A DNA stretch of 30,681 nucleotides from CBDUQI01 sp965369325. GTDB lineage: Bacteria; Pseudomonadota; Gammaproteobacteria; Steroidobacterales; JBCBZW01. How positions within the stretch are numbered: the first letter of the stretch is position 1; each line of letters opens with the position of its first letter. The notes below the pieces were generated by a model. That model did no database searches. It was not told the origin of the DNA and saw only the letters and a program-made list of their open reading frames with translations. Positions 1 through 8,328 of this stretch are shown piece after piece. The stretch lies in NCBI GenBank assembly GCA_965369325.1, contig CBDUQI010000052.1, positions 1-30,681 on the forward strand. The letters are read 5' to 3'. Made by a program: the position numbers and the translations under genes.

Positions 1-2
1 CT

Positions 3-506
3 GGTTTCAATTCGCTGGTGGCCAACAGCCAGATGACCGCATCGGTCAACGATCTAATCGCCTCCATGCAACTGGCACGTTCGGAGGCGGTCAAGCGGGC
101 CACCCCGGTATCGGTGTGCCGAGTGTCTAACAGCAACAGCGCCACGCCGACCTGTGCCAGCGGCACCGGCTGGCATGACGGCTGGGTGGTGTTTGTAGAC
201 GTCAACGCTGACGCCACCTTCGACGGTGGCGATGAGGTGGTGCTTCGGCGCACGCCCGCCATGGGCGGAACACTGGCAGTCTCGGTGCCAAGTGGCAGTG
301 CGCCACTCGATACGGCGCTCACATATATGGATTCTGGCTTTCCGAACTCCTCATGGCCATCAGACGGCAGCGGGCGCAATATGCTTTTTTGCGATGGTCG
401 TGGCAAAAACAGTTTGAGCCGAGTGGTTAATTTTTCGCAGACAGGCCGCCCACAGGTACGCCGGTTTAGCGAGGTATCTGGCCTGGGGATCGATTGCGAG
501 GAGTAA
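3..506 (+). CDS. fimT: FimT/GspH-family minor pseudopilin, 5' end outside window
   Basis: Minor type IV pilin of the FimT/FimU (GspH) family, a component of the pilus-tip/assembly-priming complex in the inner membrane and periplasm. The reading frame is already open at base 3, so the prepilin leader and most of the N-terminal hydrophobic helix lie upstream of the window; the GTG at 18 is internal. Visible residues match the family: the helix end followed by NDLIASMQLARSEAVKR, and a C-terminal part with FCDGRG and SQTGRPQVRRF, as in GspH domains that end in a conserved Gly-Arg-Pro strand. It ends with TAA and is followed after 143 bases by pilV, matching the fimT/fimU-pilV-pilW-pilX-pilY1-pilE order known from Pseudomonas and relatives. 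FimT and FimU cannot be told apart here because the N-terminus is missing. Confidence 0.85.
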   Translation, partial: GFNSLVANSQMTASVNDLIASMQLARSEAVKRATPVSVCRVSNSNSATPTCASGTGWHDGWVVFVDVNADATFDGGDEVVLRRTPAMGGTLAVSVPSGSAPLDTALTYMDSGFPNSSWPSDGSGRNMLFCDGRGKNSLSRVVNFSQTGRPQVRRFSEVSGLGIDCEE

Positions 507-649
507 TCACTTTCATCATCGACTTCGTCGGGCGGCCAAGCTGGGGTAACCAGTATTACAAGGAAGCGAGCGGCCTCACGCACAAGGAACACGCGGATCA
601 TCGCGGTGCGGGCGGCGAGTAACACTTAGCAACAGAGAGATGCGTTATC

Positions 650-1204
650 TTGACCTTCCTAACAAATAAACTCGGCCTTCCACGTAATGCGCATTCAAGG
701 CGCGCCGGCAATCGGGCGCAGCGGCACCCGGCCCGCATTCTCGGGTTTTCATTGATTGAAGTACTGGTAGCACTGGTGGTGCTGTCGATCGGGTTGCTAG
801 GCGTTGCAGCGCTGCAGGCCTCCGGGCTGCGCACTGGGCGCACTGCTATTCATGGCATGCGCGCGGTGGTACTTGCCAGCGACATCGTCGACCGCATACG
901 GGCCAATCCGGCGGGCGCGGCCGCTTATGTGCTGGCCAGCGGTGAAGCCGACCCAATTGCGGATATCATCTGTGCTGACGCGCCGGGCGTACCCGCCACG
1001 GTAGACTGCACTGCAGCTCAAATGGCCGCGCACGATATTCGTGATTGGCGCCTGGCGCTGAAACCTGAGGCCGCCAATGGCCTGCCGGGCTCGGACGCGA
1101 TTCTGGAGGTAGACATGACCAATGTGCCGCCACGGCACACCGTCACTATTACCTGGTCGGCCAATGAGGAAACCTACTCTTACACACTGGACTTTGCAGG
1201 ATGA
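650..1204 (+). CDS. pilV: Type IV pilus minor pilin PilV (copy 1)
   Basis: Minor pilin of 184 residues that helps form the PilV-PilW-PilX core of the pilus-tip complex. The prepilin peptidase site is G32/F33 (ILGFSLIEVLVALVVLSIGL) with Glu at +5 of the mature protein and a hydrophobic helix, followed by the PilV-typical stretch ASDIVDRIRANPAGAAAYV. The only good start in this frame is TTG at 650, with a purine-rich AGAGAG about 10 bases upstream; the nearby ATG at 640 is in another frame and stops after nine codons. The 32-residue leader is long for a type IV pilin. The stop overlaps the pilW start as ATGA (1201-1204), so the two genes are probably translationally coupled. It is paralogous to the pilV at 7789-8319. 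Confidence 0.9.
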   Translation: MTFLTNKLGLPRNAHSRRAGNRAQRHPARILGFSLIEVLVALVVLSIGLLGVAALQASGLRTGRTAIHGMRAVVLASDIVDRIRANPAGAAAYVLASGEADPIADIICADAPGVPATVDCTAAQMAAHDIRDWRLALKPEAANGLPGSDAILEVDMTNVPPRHTVTITWSANEETYSYTLDFAG

Positions 1205-2154
1205 TCCCACGCAGCAAACAGCAATCCGGCATGAGCCTGATCGAACTGATGGTCTCACTCACCATGGGGGTGTTCCTCATCGGCGGTGCCATGGTGGTTT
1301 ACGCCGAGAGCCGCAAGATCACCGTGGTAAACGAGGAGGTTTCGCGTCTGCAGGAGAACGCGCGTTTTGCGCTGGATGTGATAGAACCCGACCTGCGGCT
1401 GGCAAATTTTTGGGGCGTGCACAACCTGCCTGGTGTCATCGACGGACGCTCTGCGGCGGCGCCCGCCGCGGTCATCACCAATGATTGCGCGGTCGACTGG
1501 GCACTAAATCTGGATGTTCCGGTTGAAGGCGGCAATGGCGCATTGCCTGCGGGCTGGACCTGCATTGGCGCAGGTAACTACCTCGCAGGCACCGATGTGC
1601 TGGCTGTACGCCACGTGAATGACGAGGAAGTCGCCACGGCTGTGCTGGAAGATGGCGTCGTCTACGTGCGCTCAGATGAAACCTTGCGCGGGCAGGTGTT
1701 CGTCGGCACGGATGAGCCGGGCGGTTTTAACGGGCGCCCAGTTAATCACGCGCTTAATGTAAACCTCTACTACGTACGACCGTATTCCTTTACCGCCGGC
1801 GACAATCAGCCTTCACTGCGACGACTAAGGCTGTCCGGTACCACCTTGCTGGATGAGGAAGTCATCAACGGTATCGAGAATATGCAGGTGCAGTTTGGAG
1901 TCGATACTAACGATGACAAGTCACCCGAACGCTACGTCAACAGCGACAGCGCCCTGCTGGCCAACCCGGCTAACCAAGTGGTCGCCGTACGCATGTGGTT
2001 GCTAGCACGTACCGAACAACCGGAAGACGCCTTTAGCGACGACGCCACGTACACCATGGGCGATGTCGTCGTCTCGCCGGCCGATGACGACGCCGTGCCG
2101 ACCGGTTTCCGGCGACTGCTGATCAGCCGCACGATCCAACTGAGAAATATCTGA
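1201..2154 (+). CDS. pilW: Type IV pilus minor pilin PilW (copy 1)
   Basis: Minor pilin PilW, 317 residues, a tip-complex subunit that cooperates with PilV, PilX and PilY1. It has a short leader ending G10/M11 (MSLIELMVSLTMGVFLIGGA), Glu at +5, and the family-typical block ENARFALDVIEPDLRLANFW after the helix. The large C-terminal part is presumably the beta-rich pilin head. The start overlaps the pilV stop as ATGA, and the stop directly abuts the pilX ATG (TGA then ATG at 2155), so pilV-W-X are one translationally coupled set. The copy at 8329-9348 shares the same landmarks (SRFALDLIEPDLRSAGFW; VVTNDC followed by W) and is a clear paralogue. Confidence 0.92.
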   Translation: MIPRSKQQSGMSLIELMVSLTMGVFLIGGAMVVYAESRKITVVNEEVSRLQENARFALDVIEPDLRLANFWGVHNLPGVIDGRSAAAPAAVITNDCAVDWALNLDVPVEGGNGALPAGWTCIGAGNYLAGTDVLAVRHVNDEEVATAVLEDGVVYVRSDETLRGQVFVGTDEPGGFNGRPVNHALNVNLYYVRPYSFTAGDNQPSLRRLRLSGTTLLDEEVINGIENMQVQFGVDTNDDKSPERYVNSDSALLANPANQVVAVRMWLLARTEQPEDAFSDDATYTMGDVVVSPADDDAVPTGFRRLLISRTIQLRNI

Positions 2155-2676
2155 ATGAAAACGCTTATAACAACACAAGTTGCAACTACCACAAGGCCCG
2201 CTCCCCCCCAGGGTGTTGGCAAGGGCGGCGCCCGGCAACGCGGCGCCGCCCTTGTGGTTGGCCTGGTGCTGCTAATGGTGCTGACTGTCCTCGGCGTCTC
2301 CGGCATGACCACCTCTTTGCTTGAAGTGGCCATGACCGCCAACGCCAAGCAAAAACTCTACGCGTTTCAGGCCGTGGAATCTGCCGTGGATGAAGCCATT
2401 GTGAGTGAGGAGACCATTACGGTGGACGACACCACGGTGGCAGGCGCGGCGGTACGCAATGTTATCCAGTTCGACATACAAGACAGCGACGGCGCCACCG
2501 TTACACGCGCCAACGCCAACACCACCTACAACGGATTTTCCGACGGCGCCCTTGGCTGGGGCAGCAGTACGGTCGGCTCGATGTATTTCCGCGTCGATGC
2601 GACCACTGACCAGTCGATTGACGGTGCCCGTTCCAATCAACGCGCGGGCTTTTACATCGTGGCCCCCGGCCCATAA
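2155..2676 (+). CDS. pilX: Type IV pilus assembly protein PilX (copy 1)
   Basis: PilX minor pilin of 173 residues. The prepilin-like leader is long (30 residues) and ends RQRG, followed by AALVVGLVLLMVLTVLGVSG, the hallmark of PilX; there is no Glu at +5, as in GspK/PilX-type tip proteins. The next block (MTANAKQKLYAFQAVESAVDEAI) matches the family helix, where an AFQAAESA motif is usual. ATG begins immediately after the pilW stop. The gene is followed by 78 untranslated bases and then the small CxxC protein rather than by pilY1 directly. The second PilX in the window (9391-9852) is about 20 residues shorter and diverges after the helix. Confidence 0.9.
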   Translation: MKTLITTQVATTTRPAPPQGVGKGGARQRGAALVVGLVLLMVLTVLGVSGMTTSLLEVAMTANAKQKLYAFQAVESAVDEAIVSEETITVDDTTVAGAAVRNVIQFDIQDSDGATVTRANANTTYNGFSDGALGWGSSTVGSMYFRVDATTDQSIDGARSNQRAGFYIVAPGP

Positions 2677-2754
2677 ACGCCCGCAGACGCGGTCAGGAAT
2701 AGACCGGTCGCGCTCAGATCACTCGAACTGGCGGCAACACCCAAAGGAACTGCC

Positions 2755-3123
2755 ATGCGAACAAGTATGACCAACATCACACCCCTGCTTACCGTGCTCA
2801 CGCTCGCCCTCCTGGCGCCCGCGCTCAGCCATGCCGATCGTACCTCCACACTACGCCATCTGGAGTATGCGGCGGAGACCGAGAGCCTGGACATTTTTGT
2901 GGTGAACGATTCCAACGCACGCATCAATGCCCGTCGCTGCGACTACTGCGAGCTGCTGACGCTGACGGTCACGCCGCAAAGCGTTATTCTGATGCAGGGC
3001 ACGCGCATGTCTGTACGCGATGCCGAACGCCTGCGCAACGACGGCGCCACAGTGCTGTTCGATCCTGAGACACTGGAAGTCACCCGCATTCTGCTCTGGC
3101 ACCGCCCAGGCAACCTGAACTAA
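2755..3123 (+). CDS. Small secreted CxxC protein of the pilus operon, function unknown
   Basis: A 122-residue protein that I do not recognise. A signal peptide is clear: residues 1-27 with a hydrophobic core and an AxA-like end (SHA/D), so it should be periplasmic. The mature part has a single CDYC pair at Cys62 and Cys65, followed by alternating strands: LLTLTVTPQSVILMQGTRMS, then a short helix (VRDAERLRNDG) and the strands ATVLFDPETLEVTRILLW. This pattern looks like a small beta-barrel, but that is inference. ATG at 2755 has AAGGAA upstream. It sits between pilX and pilY1 in copy 1 only; copy 2 has no equivalent. By size and location it could replace PilY2, which in Pseudomonas lies between pilY1 and pilE, but I cannot show homology. 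Confidence 0.75.
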   Translation: MRTSMTNITPLLTVLTLALLAPALSHADRTSTLRHLEYAAETESLDIFVVNDSNARINARRCDYCELLTLTVTPQSVILMQGTRMSVRDAERLRNDGATVLFDPETLEVTRILLWHRPGNLN

Positions 3124-3138
3124 TAGGGAATCACCACC

Positions 3139-6100
3139 ATGACGACGTTCAGCGCGAACTCCATGCAGCGTACCCGCAAACGCCTGGCCGCCCTCGGCGC
3201 CGGGCTGGTACTCGGCCTCAGCCACGCACCTAATCTGCTGGCCGATGACACCGAAATTTTTGTCCAGGCCCTGCCGGCCGGCCTGCCCAACGTACTGCTG
3301 GTGCTGGACACCTCAGGCAGTATGTCCAGCGATGTGGTTATCGGCACGAACTACGACCCGGACATAGATTACTCGGCAGAACTGGACCCGACGTCTGCCT
3401 GCCGCACCGATCGCTACTACTTTACCCGCAACACCAGCGGCGATACCGACCTGCCCTCCTGTTCGCCGCTTGAAACCTCGCGGCGCTTTCTGGCCGAATC
3501 ATTCAAATGCGCAGATGGCGGAAACGTCGTGGAGAGCATTGGCTTCTACCGCGGGCGCATGGCGCAGTGGGATGAGAACGGCAGTGCGCTAGAGTGGAAA
3601 GAACTCGGCAACGCTGGCGGCATTGACGAGCCACCGATCGAGGAACGCCCGGTTGAGTGTGCCGAAGACTACGGCATCCACGGGCTGAGCGACGGGTCAG
3701 ACAATATATATCCTACCAACGGCGCCGATGGCCCCTGGGCCGCTGAGGAATCCGCACAAGCGCTCGATTGGGCCGTGGAAGACGATTACACCGTCTATGC
3801 CGGCAATTTTCTGAACTGGATCGAAGCCGAGCGCGACACCGTTATTGCCTCGCGTCTTGAGGTGCTCAAAGACGTGGCCGAAGACGTCGTTACTGGCATC
3901 TCCGGCGTGCGCATGGGCGTCATGCGTTTCTCGCAGGATGGCGATGGTGGCATGGTGGTGTTTCCGGTCTCTGATCTGGACTTTCCGACCAAACGCAACC
4001 TGATCCTCTCTATCCGCAACATGGAGCCGGATGGCATTACCCCGCTGGCCGAGAGTATGTATGAGGCACACCAGTACTACTCCGGCGGCGAGGCCTTTTT
4101 TGGGCTGGACTCTGTGGGCAACGAGGGCAATCCTCAGCCCAGCAATCCCAGCGCATTTTTAGAGGACGGCGTAACCTATGAGAGCCCCATCACCGGACAG
4201 TGCCAGCGCAACTTTATCGTGCTGCTCACCGACGGCTTGCCAGTGGGCGATACCGGTGCGGATACCCAGATCGCCAATCTGGCCGGTGGTTGTGATGACT
4301 TTTGTCTGGACGAGATATCTCAGTACATGTCCGAGAATGATATGGATCCCACCGGTCTTGAAGAAACGCAGACGGTCGGCACCTACACCATCGGATTTTT
4401 CACCGATGACGATCTGCTGCGCGAGACCGCAACCGCCACCGAGGACGACAGCGACTATTACGTCGCGGACAACGTCGAGGATCTGTTCAGCGCCTTTATC
4501 GATGCGCTGGAAGATATTGGCACCGCGCCGGACACGTTTAGCTCGCCGGCTATCAGTGTTGACAGCTTTAACCGTCTGACCAATCGCGACGACCTTTACT
4601 TTTCGCTGTTTGTGCCGAGCGCCGCCCCGCATTGGGCAGGCAACGTCAAAAAATACAAACTGGGCGGCGATGACGGGCAGACCATCGTGGATGCCTCAGG
4701 CACAACAGCAGTTACCGGCGACGGGCTGTTTACCAACAGCAGTCGCAGTTTCTGGACCGGTGTTGATAACGCGGACGGCGCCGATGTAACCGCCGGTGGC
4801 GCGCGCAACCGGCTGGGTGTCAACCGCAATCTGTACACCAACCTGACCGGCACCAGCAACGTGGCACTTACCCATGCAGACAATGTGTTTGATGAGAGCA
4901 ACGAAACCGTACTAGCCAGCCTCCTCGGTGTAGGCGAAGGCGCCGAATTCACGGCCCTGCTGAACCTGCTCAAGGGCGTTGATACGGACGGCAATGCCGT
5001 ACCGATCTTTGGCGACACACTGCACAGCACCCCGGTTGTCGTTACCTTTGAGGGCGGCACCGAAGAGCTGCCGAATCAGATGATGTTTGTCACCACCAAC
5101 GACGGCTATCTGCACGCGTTGAACCTGCCGAACGACAGCGATGACTTCACCTCGCCGATGGAGGCCTATGCCTTTATCCCGCGTGAATTGCTCAGTCAGC
5201 TCACGCGGTTGCGCAACAACGACGTGACGAATCCCGCCAGCAAGGCGTATGGGTTAGACGGCCCCATGTCGTACTGGATTGAGAACGACAACGGCAATGG
5301 CGTGGTGGAAAGCGGCGAGAATCTTTATTTGTACTTTGGCATGCGCCGTGGCGGCAGCAACTACTACGCGATCAAGATCCCCGGCGACAGCCCCAACGCG
5401 CCGGAATTGGCCTGGACCATCAACGGTGGCACGGGCAGTTACGCAGAGCTGGGCCAAAGCTGGTCCGGCGCCACCGTAGCCAAAGTGCAGGTGGGCAGCT
5501 TTGATGGCGACGCGCTGATTATTGGTGGCGGCTACGACGCTAGCACACAGGATGTGGTCGGCCCGCCCACCGAGGATGCCATCGGCCGCGCCATCTTCAT
5601 CGTTGAGGCCACCAGTGGCACCCTCAAATGGTGGGCCGGCAATCCGGTAAGCACCGACGGCGGCGACCCCAATCTGCTGTTGACGGACATGACCAACAGC
5701 ATTCCCTCCACCATCCGCGCGCTGGACACCAACGCCAGCGGCTACGCCGACCGGCTGTACTTTGGCGACATGGGGGGGCGCATCTGGCGCATGGACCTGA
5801 GTAGCGATGGTGGCACCGGCACCGTGTTCGCCGATGTAGGTGGTGAGGGCGACACCAACAACCGACGCTTCTATTACCCGCCCAGTGTCGCACGCGTGAT
5901 CGATCCCACGTTTGGCTCGTTCCTAACCCTTTCTGTTGGTTCCGGCCACCGTGCCAGCCCGTTGAGCGGCGCCGTCGATGACGTGTTCTACATGATGAAA
6001 GACCCAGACGTCTTTGCACCACCGCGTGATGATGATGGCAACATCACTTATCGCCCAACAATCACGGCAACCGATTTACTGGATATCACCCTGGACACCA

Positions 6101-6636
6101 GTCCCTCTGTCGAGGCGTTGAGCGCACATAGGGGATGGCTGCTAGACATGGTCGACGGCGCGGAGAAAGTGCTGGCACCCGCACTCACTGCGGACAACAA
6201 AGTGTTCTTTACCTCCTATGTGCCAGGCTCAGCGGAACCCAGTTGTGACTTTGGCGGCGTGCTTGGTAACGGCCGACTGTATTCGGTCAGTCTGCTGAGC
6301 GGCGCGCCGGTTGTCCTGGACGATGCGATAGACCCGGACAATCCCACCAATGAGGATCGCTTCCAGGATCTGGATCGGGCTGGCATTGCGCCACCACCTG
6401 TACCCGTGTTCACCCCGCCGGCCGACTGCGAGGGCGATGACTGCGATACCGACCCGGATGAGCCGCCGTGTGATGACGGGGATGAGGACTGCAACAGCGG
6501 TGGCACCGGCAACCCGACCGGGTGCATCAACCCCTTCAGTCAGGTTACCCTGATGGTGGCGACGCAGGCGGTAAATCCGAATATCTGTAATGCGCCCGTG
6601 CGCACATTCTGGACACAGGGGAGTGTTGGTAGATGA
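3139..6636 (+). CDS. pilY1: PilY1 tip adhesin / pilus biogenesis factor (copy 1)
   Basis: Large secreted PilY1, 1165 residues, the pilus-tip adhesin and regulator of retraction. A signal peptide ends near residue 35 (NLLA/DD). A von Willebrand A-like domain follows with the MIDAS motif DTSGS at residues 57-61. The C-terminal half is the beta-propeller seen in PilY1/PilC: a calcium-loop-like segment at about 715-728 (END.NGNG..ESGEN) followed by LYFGMRRGG, and a second such loop at about 863 (DTNASGYADRLYFGDMGG). The tail has a Cys/Asp-rich linker (CEGDDCDTDPDEPPC and after) and ends near FWTQ. It begins 15 bases after the CxxC protein with an AGGGA ribosome site, and its stop overlaps pilE as ATGA. 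It differs from the second PilY1 in length and in the linker. Confidence 0.95.
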   Translation: MTTFSANSMQRTRKRLAALGAGLVLGLSHAPNLLADDTEIFVQALPAGLPNVLLVLDTSGSMSSDVVIGTNYDPDIDYSAELDPTSACRTDRYYFTRNTSGDTDLPSCSPLETSRRFLAESFKCADGGNVVESIGFYRGRMAQWDENGSALEWKELGNAGGIDEPPIEERPVECAEDYGIHGLSDGSDNIYPTNGADGPWAAEESAQALDWAVEDDYTVYAGNFLNWIEAERDTVIASRLEVLKDVAEDVVTGISGVRMGVMRFSQDGDGGMVVFPVSDLDFPTKRNLILSIRNMEPDGITPLAESMYEAHQYYSGGEAFFGLDSVGNEGNPQPSNPSAFLEDGVTYESPITGQCQRNFIVLLTDGLPVGDTGADTQIANLAGGCDDFCLDEISQYMSENDMDPTGLEETQTVGTYTIGFFTDDDLLRETATATEDDSDYYVADNVEDLFSAFIDALEDIGTAPDTFSSPAISVDSFNRLTNRDDLYFSLFVPSAAPHWAGNVKKYKLGGDDGQTIVDASGTTAVTGDGLFTNSSRSFWTGVDNADGADVTAGGARNRLGVNRNLYTNLTGTSNVALTHADNVFDESNETVLASLLGVGEGAEFTALLNLLKGVDTDGNAVPIFGDTLHSTPVVVTFEGGTEELPNQMMFVTTNDGYLHALNLPNDSDDFTSPMEAYAFIPRELLSQLTRLRNNDVTNPASKAYGLDGPMSYWIENDNGNGVVESGENLYLYFGMRRGGSNYYAIKIPGDSPNAPELAWTINGGTGSYAELGQSWSGATVAKVQVGSFDGDALIIGGGYDASTQDVVGPPTEDAIGRAIFIVEATSGTLKWWAGNPVSTDGGDPNLLLTDMTNSIPSTIRALDTNASGYADRLYFGDMGGRIWRMDLSSDGGTGTVFADVGGEGDTNNRRFYYPPSVARVIDPTFGSFLTLSVGSGHRASPLSGAVDDVFYMMKDPDVFAPPRDDDGNITYRPTITATDLLDITLDTSPSVEALSAHRGWLLDMVDGAEKVLAPALTADNKVFFTSYVPGSAEPSCDFGGVLGNGRLYSVSLLSGAPVVLDDAIDPDNPTNEDRFQDLDRAGIAPPPVPVFTPPADCEGDDCDTDPDEPPCDDGDEDCNSGGTGNPTGCINPFSQVTLMVATQAVNPNICNAPVRTFWTQGSVGR

Positions 6637-7100
6637 CAGTGAAAAACAACAATAATCATATAAATCGTTTGTTGGGAGTAGCCCGCGCCAATGGTGCGCG
6701 CGGGTTTTCGCTGGTCGAGTTGATGATCGCTCTGGTGATTCTCGTCATCATTGCGTCAATCGCGGTGCCCAATTACACCAAGAATATCGAGCGGATGCGG
6801 CGCAGCGAAGCGATGGACTCCTTACTGCGTATCGCGGCAGAGCAGGAAAAGTACTTTCTGCAAAACAACGCCTATGCAACGGACCTGACGGACTTTAGCG
6901 ACAGTTATCCCTCCAGCACCGACAACGACTACTACACGCTGGCCGTCGAGAACCACGCAAGCGGGTTCGTCGCAAGAGCCACCGCGGCCGGTGCGCAGAT
7001 AAAGGATGACGTCTGTCGCCAGTTTGTACTTGATGGCTCAGGCTCACGCACGGCAATCGACAGCAAGAACGAAGATAGTAGCGATTTGTGCTGGGGCTAG
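6633..7100 (+). CDS. pilE: PilE-type minor pilin
   Basis: Minor pilin of 155 residues closing the first cluster. The leader ends G24/F25 (GARGFSLVELMIALVILVII) with Glu29 at +5 and an AVPNYTKNIERMRRSEAMDS segment after the helix, typical of PilE minor pilins. A likely C-terminal disulfide loop is formed by the two Cys in DDVCRQF and SDLCWG. The start overlaps the pilY1 stop (ATGA), so translation is probably coupled. A rho-independent terminator follows 25 bases later, marking the end of the operon. No pilE accompanies the second pilVWXY1 set, so this protein, or a major pilin gene elsewhere, would have to serve both. It could be confused with a major pilin, but its position after pilY1 argues for the minor PilE. 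Confidence 0.9.
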   Translation: MTVKNNNNHINRLLGVARANGARGFSLVELMIALVILVIIASIAVPNYTKNIERMRRSEAMDSLLRIAAEQEKYFLQNNAYATDLTDFSDSYPSSTDNDYYTLAVENHASGFVARATAAGAQIKDDVCRQFVLDGSGSRTAIDSKNEDSSDLCWG

Positions 7101-7125
7101 TGCCCCGCGCGCTTGAGCAAACGTT

Positions 7126-7154
7126 AAACCGGCGTCGCACGGCGCCGGTTTTTT
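7126..7154 (+). terminator. Rho-independent terminator after pilE
   Basis: Nine-base stem AAACCGGCG (7126-7134) pairs with CGCCGGTTT (7143-7151) around an 8-base loop, and the T run continues to 7154. It lies 25 bases after the pilE stop and would end the fimT-pilE transcript, making the second pil set a separate unit. Confidence 0.85.
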
Positions 7155-7293
7155 GACGCCTGCAAATCACTGCACCGCACCACTGTCAGTCTGAGCGCCC
7201 AATCACGGCATTCGCCGGTTATCTCTCTTATAGTGTGACCCATGCAGCGAGAACTCCCGGCCGCAAGCCGCCATGTAAGAACAACGCATCAAC
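7155..7293. other. Intergenic stretch with a possible promoter
   Basis: No gene is visible between the pilE terminator and the small ORF at 7294. A -10-like TATAGT is present at 7229-7234 on the + strand, but no convincing -35 box lies 16-18 bases upstream. If functional it would start the short transcript that ends at the terminator at 7580-7614. Confidence 0.3.
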
Positions 7294-7557
7294 ATGAATC
7301 ATTTTCCGCACTCCGCGCCCTTCCCCCGGCGTAGCACCACCAAGGCGATTGCTATCGCCTTTGAATTCCTCTCGCCGGCAACGCAGAGCGCAGTGCCTGC
7401 ATTCAAGGCCCTGAGAGACCAGCTTGGGCGTATGCTGATGCCGGCGATTAACCAGACGGGCGCTGCCAACGCGACCGCACGCAACGGTGGCAGCGAAGGT
7501 GACAAGACCGCCACCTTCACACCGCTCAAGCGCCTGAACTTGCCACGCCTGCCCTGA
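7294..7557 (+). CDS. Hypothetical 87-residue ORF (possible small protein or small RNA)
   Basis: An 87-codon ATG ORF of no recognised family. The product would be basic and Ala/Pro-rich, with no signal peptide or membrane helix. The ribosome site is poor. The main argument that something is expressed here is the strong + strand terminator 22 bases after the stop; together with the pilE terminator upstream it isolates a short transcription unit between the two pil clusters. The transcript could equally be a small RNA of about 350-400 bases with no protein product. An overlapping ORF on the other strand (7299-7571) is less likely because the terminator is oriented for the + strand. Confidence 0.35.
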   Translation: MNHFPHSAPFPRRSTTKAIAIAFEFLSPATQSAVPAFKALRDQLGRMLMPAINQTGAANATARNGGSEGDKTATFTPLKRLNLPRLP

Positions 7558-7579
7558 TTCAACAACCCCATTAAAACCG

Positions 7580-7614
7580 AAACAGGCGACGCCCTAGGCC
7601 TCGCCTGTTTTTTT
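7580..7614 (+). terminator. Strong rho-independent terminator of a short unit
   Basis: A ten-base stem AAACAGGCGA (7580-7589) pairs perfectly with TCGCCTGTTT (7601-7610) around an 11-base loop, followed by T residues to 7614. It closes a short + strand transcript (small ORF or small RNA) and insulates the second pil cluster. Confidence 0.85.
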
Positions 7615-7697
7615 GCTTGCGCGCAGGCGCTTACATAACCTGCCCTGATCGGCGAAACATAAGCGCACCGACGTTGCCGTTTATCTGCTCACCCGGC

Positions 7698-7706
7698 CAT
7701 TCGTCG
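7698..7706 (+). promoter_or_regulatory. Possible AlgR-like site upstream of the second pil cluster
   Basis: CCATTCGTC differs by one base from the CCGTTCGTC consensus I recall for the response regulator AlgR, which in Pseudomonas aeruginosa activates the fimU-pilVWXY1Y2E operon. It lies about 80 bases before the pilV start, in the only stretch that could hold this operon's promoter. A nine-base match with one mismatch is weak evidence on its own. Confidence 0.25.
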
Positions 7707-7788
7707 AAAAACGCGTGCTGCGCCCGGCGCACAATGCTAGAAATTGTCCCGTCGACACATGGAGTGTCTTCTCACAAACAGGACGAAC

Positions 7789-8319
7789 GTGGACAAAGCA
7801 CAGTGCCTTTCGCACCCCGAACGCCACCGGCCGCATAATGCCCGCGGCATCTCGTTGATCGAAGCGTTAGTTACCCTGGTGGTGATCTCGATCGGCATGC
7901 TTGGTATCGCCGCGCTTTATGTCGAAAGCCTAAAGGCTAGCAACACGGCAATGGGCCGAACCCGCGCGGTCACCCTTGCCTCCGACATGGCCGATCGTAT
8001 TCGCTCCAACCCCGCCGGCGCACAGAGCTACCAAGTCGACACCACGGCTGCAAGCGCCAACGCACCGTTCAACTGTGCACAAACCGCCGCCGCGGCGGCG
8101 CTGGATTGCACGCCGGTGCAGCTGGCAGCGTATGACATTTGGCAGTGGAAAACCTTGATCGGCAACAGCTCCGACGCATCAGCGGCGCGGTTGGGTCTGC
8201 CCGCAGCCACCGGCTTGATCGTTCGCGACACCAGCACCGATCCGAATACCTTCATGATTACGGTGAGCTGGGCCGACAAACAGGACGCCCTGAGTTACTC
8301 ACTGGCGCTCGCCCTCTAG
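7789..8319 (+). CDS. pilV: Type IV pilus minor pilin PilV (copy 2)
   Basis: Second PilV, 176 residues from the chosen start. GTG at 7789 is preferred because AGGA lies 5 bases upstream and it gives a 20-residue leader ending NARG/ISLIEAL; in-frame TTG at 7744 and ATG at 7759 would lengthen it and lack a ribosome site. The mature helix (ISLIEALVTLVVISIGMLGI) has Glu at +5. The segment ASDMADRIRSNPAGAQSY matches copy 1 (ASDIVDRIRANPAGAAAY), and both copies share a later C-x-x-x-Q-x-A-A-x-D-I-x-x-W region, so they are true paralogues. First gene of a pilV-W-X-Y1 set; 9 bases separate it from pilW. Confidence 0.9.
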   Translation: MDKAQCLSHPERHRPHNARGISLIEALVTLVVISIGMLGIAALYVESLKASNTAMGRTRAVTLASDMADRIRSNPAGAQSYQVDTTAASANAPFNCAQTAAAAALDCTPVQLAAYDIWQWKTLIGNSSDASAARLGLPAATGLIVRDTSTDPNTFMITVSWADKQDALSYSLALAL

Positions 8320-8328
8320 GTACATGAT

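Noticed and set aside
507..649. Possible gene or promoter between fimT and pilV
   Set aside because: An open stretch without a start codon is present, but there are no promoter boxes or family motifs; I see nothing definite here.
7299..7571. A 90-codon minus-strand ORF opposite the small ORF
   Set aside because: The nearby terminator is oriented for the + strand, and no minus-strand ribosome site or terminator supports it.
7617..7838. A 73-codon + strand ORF before the second pilV
   Set aside because: It begins just after the terminator, overlaps the pilV start in another frame and has no ribosome site or recognisable motif.
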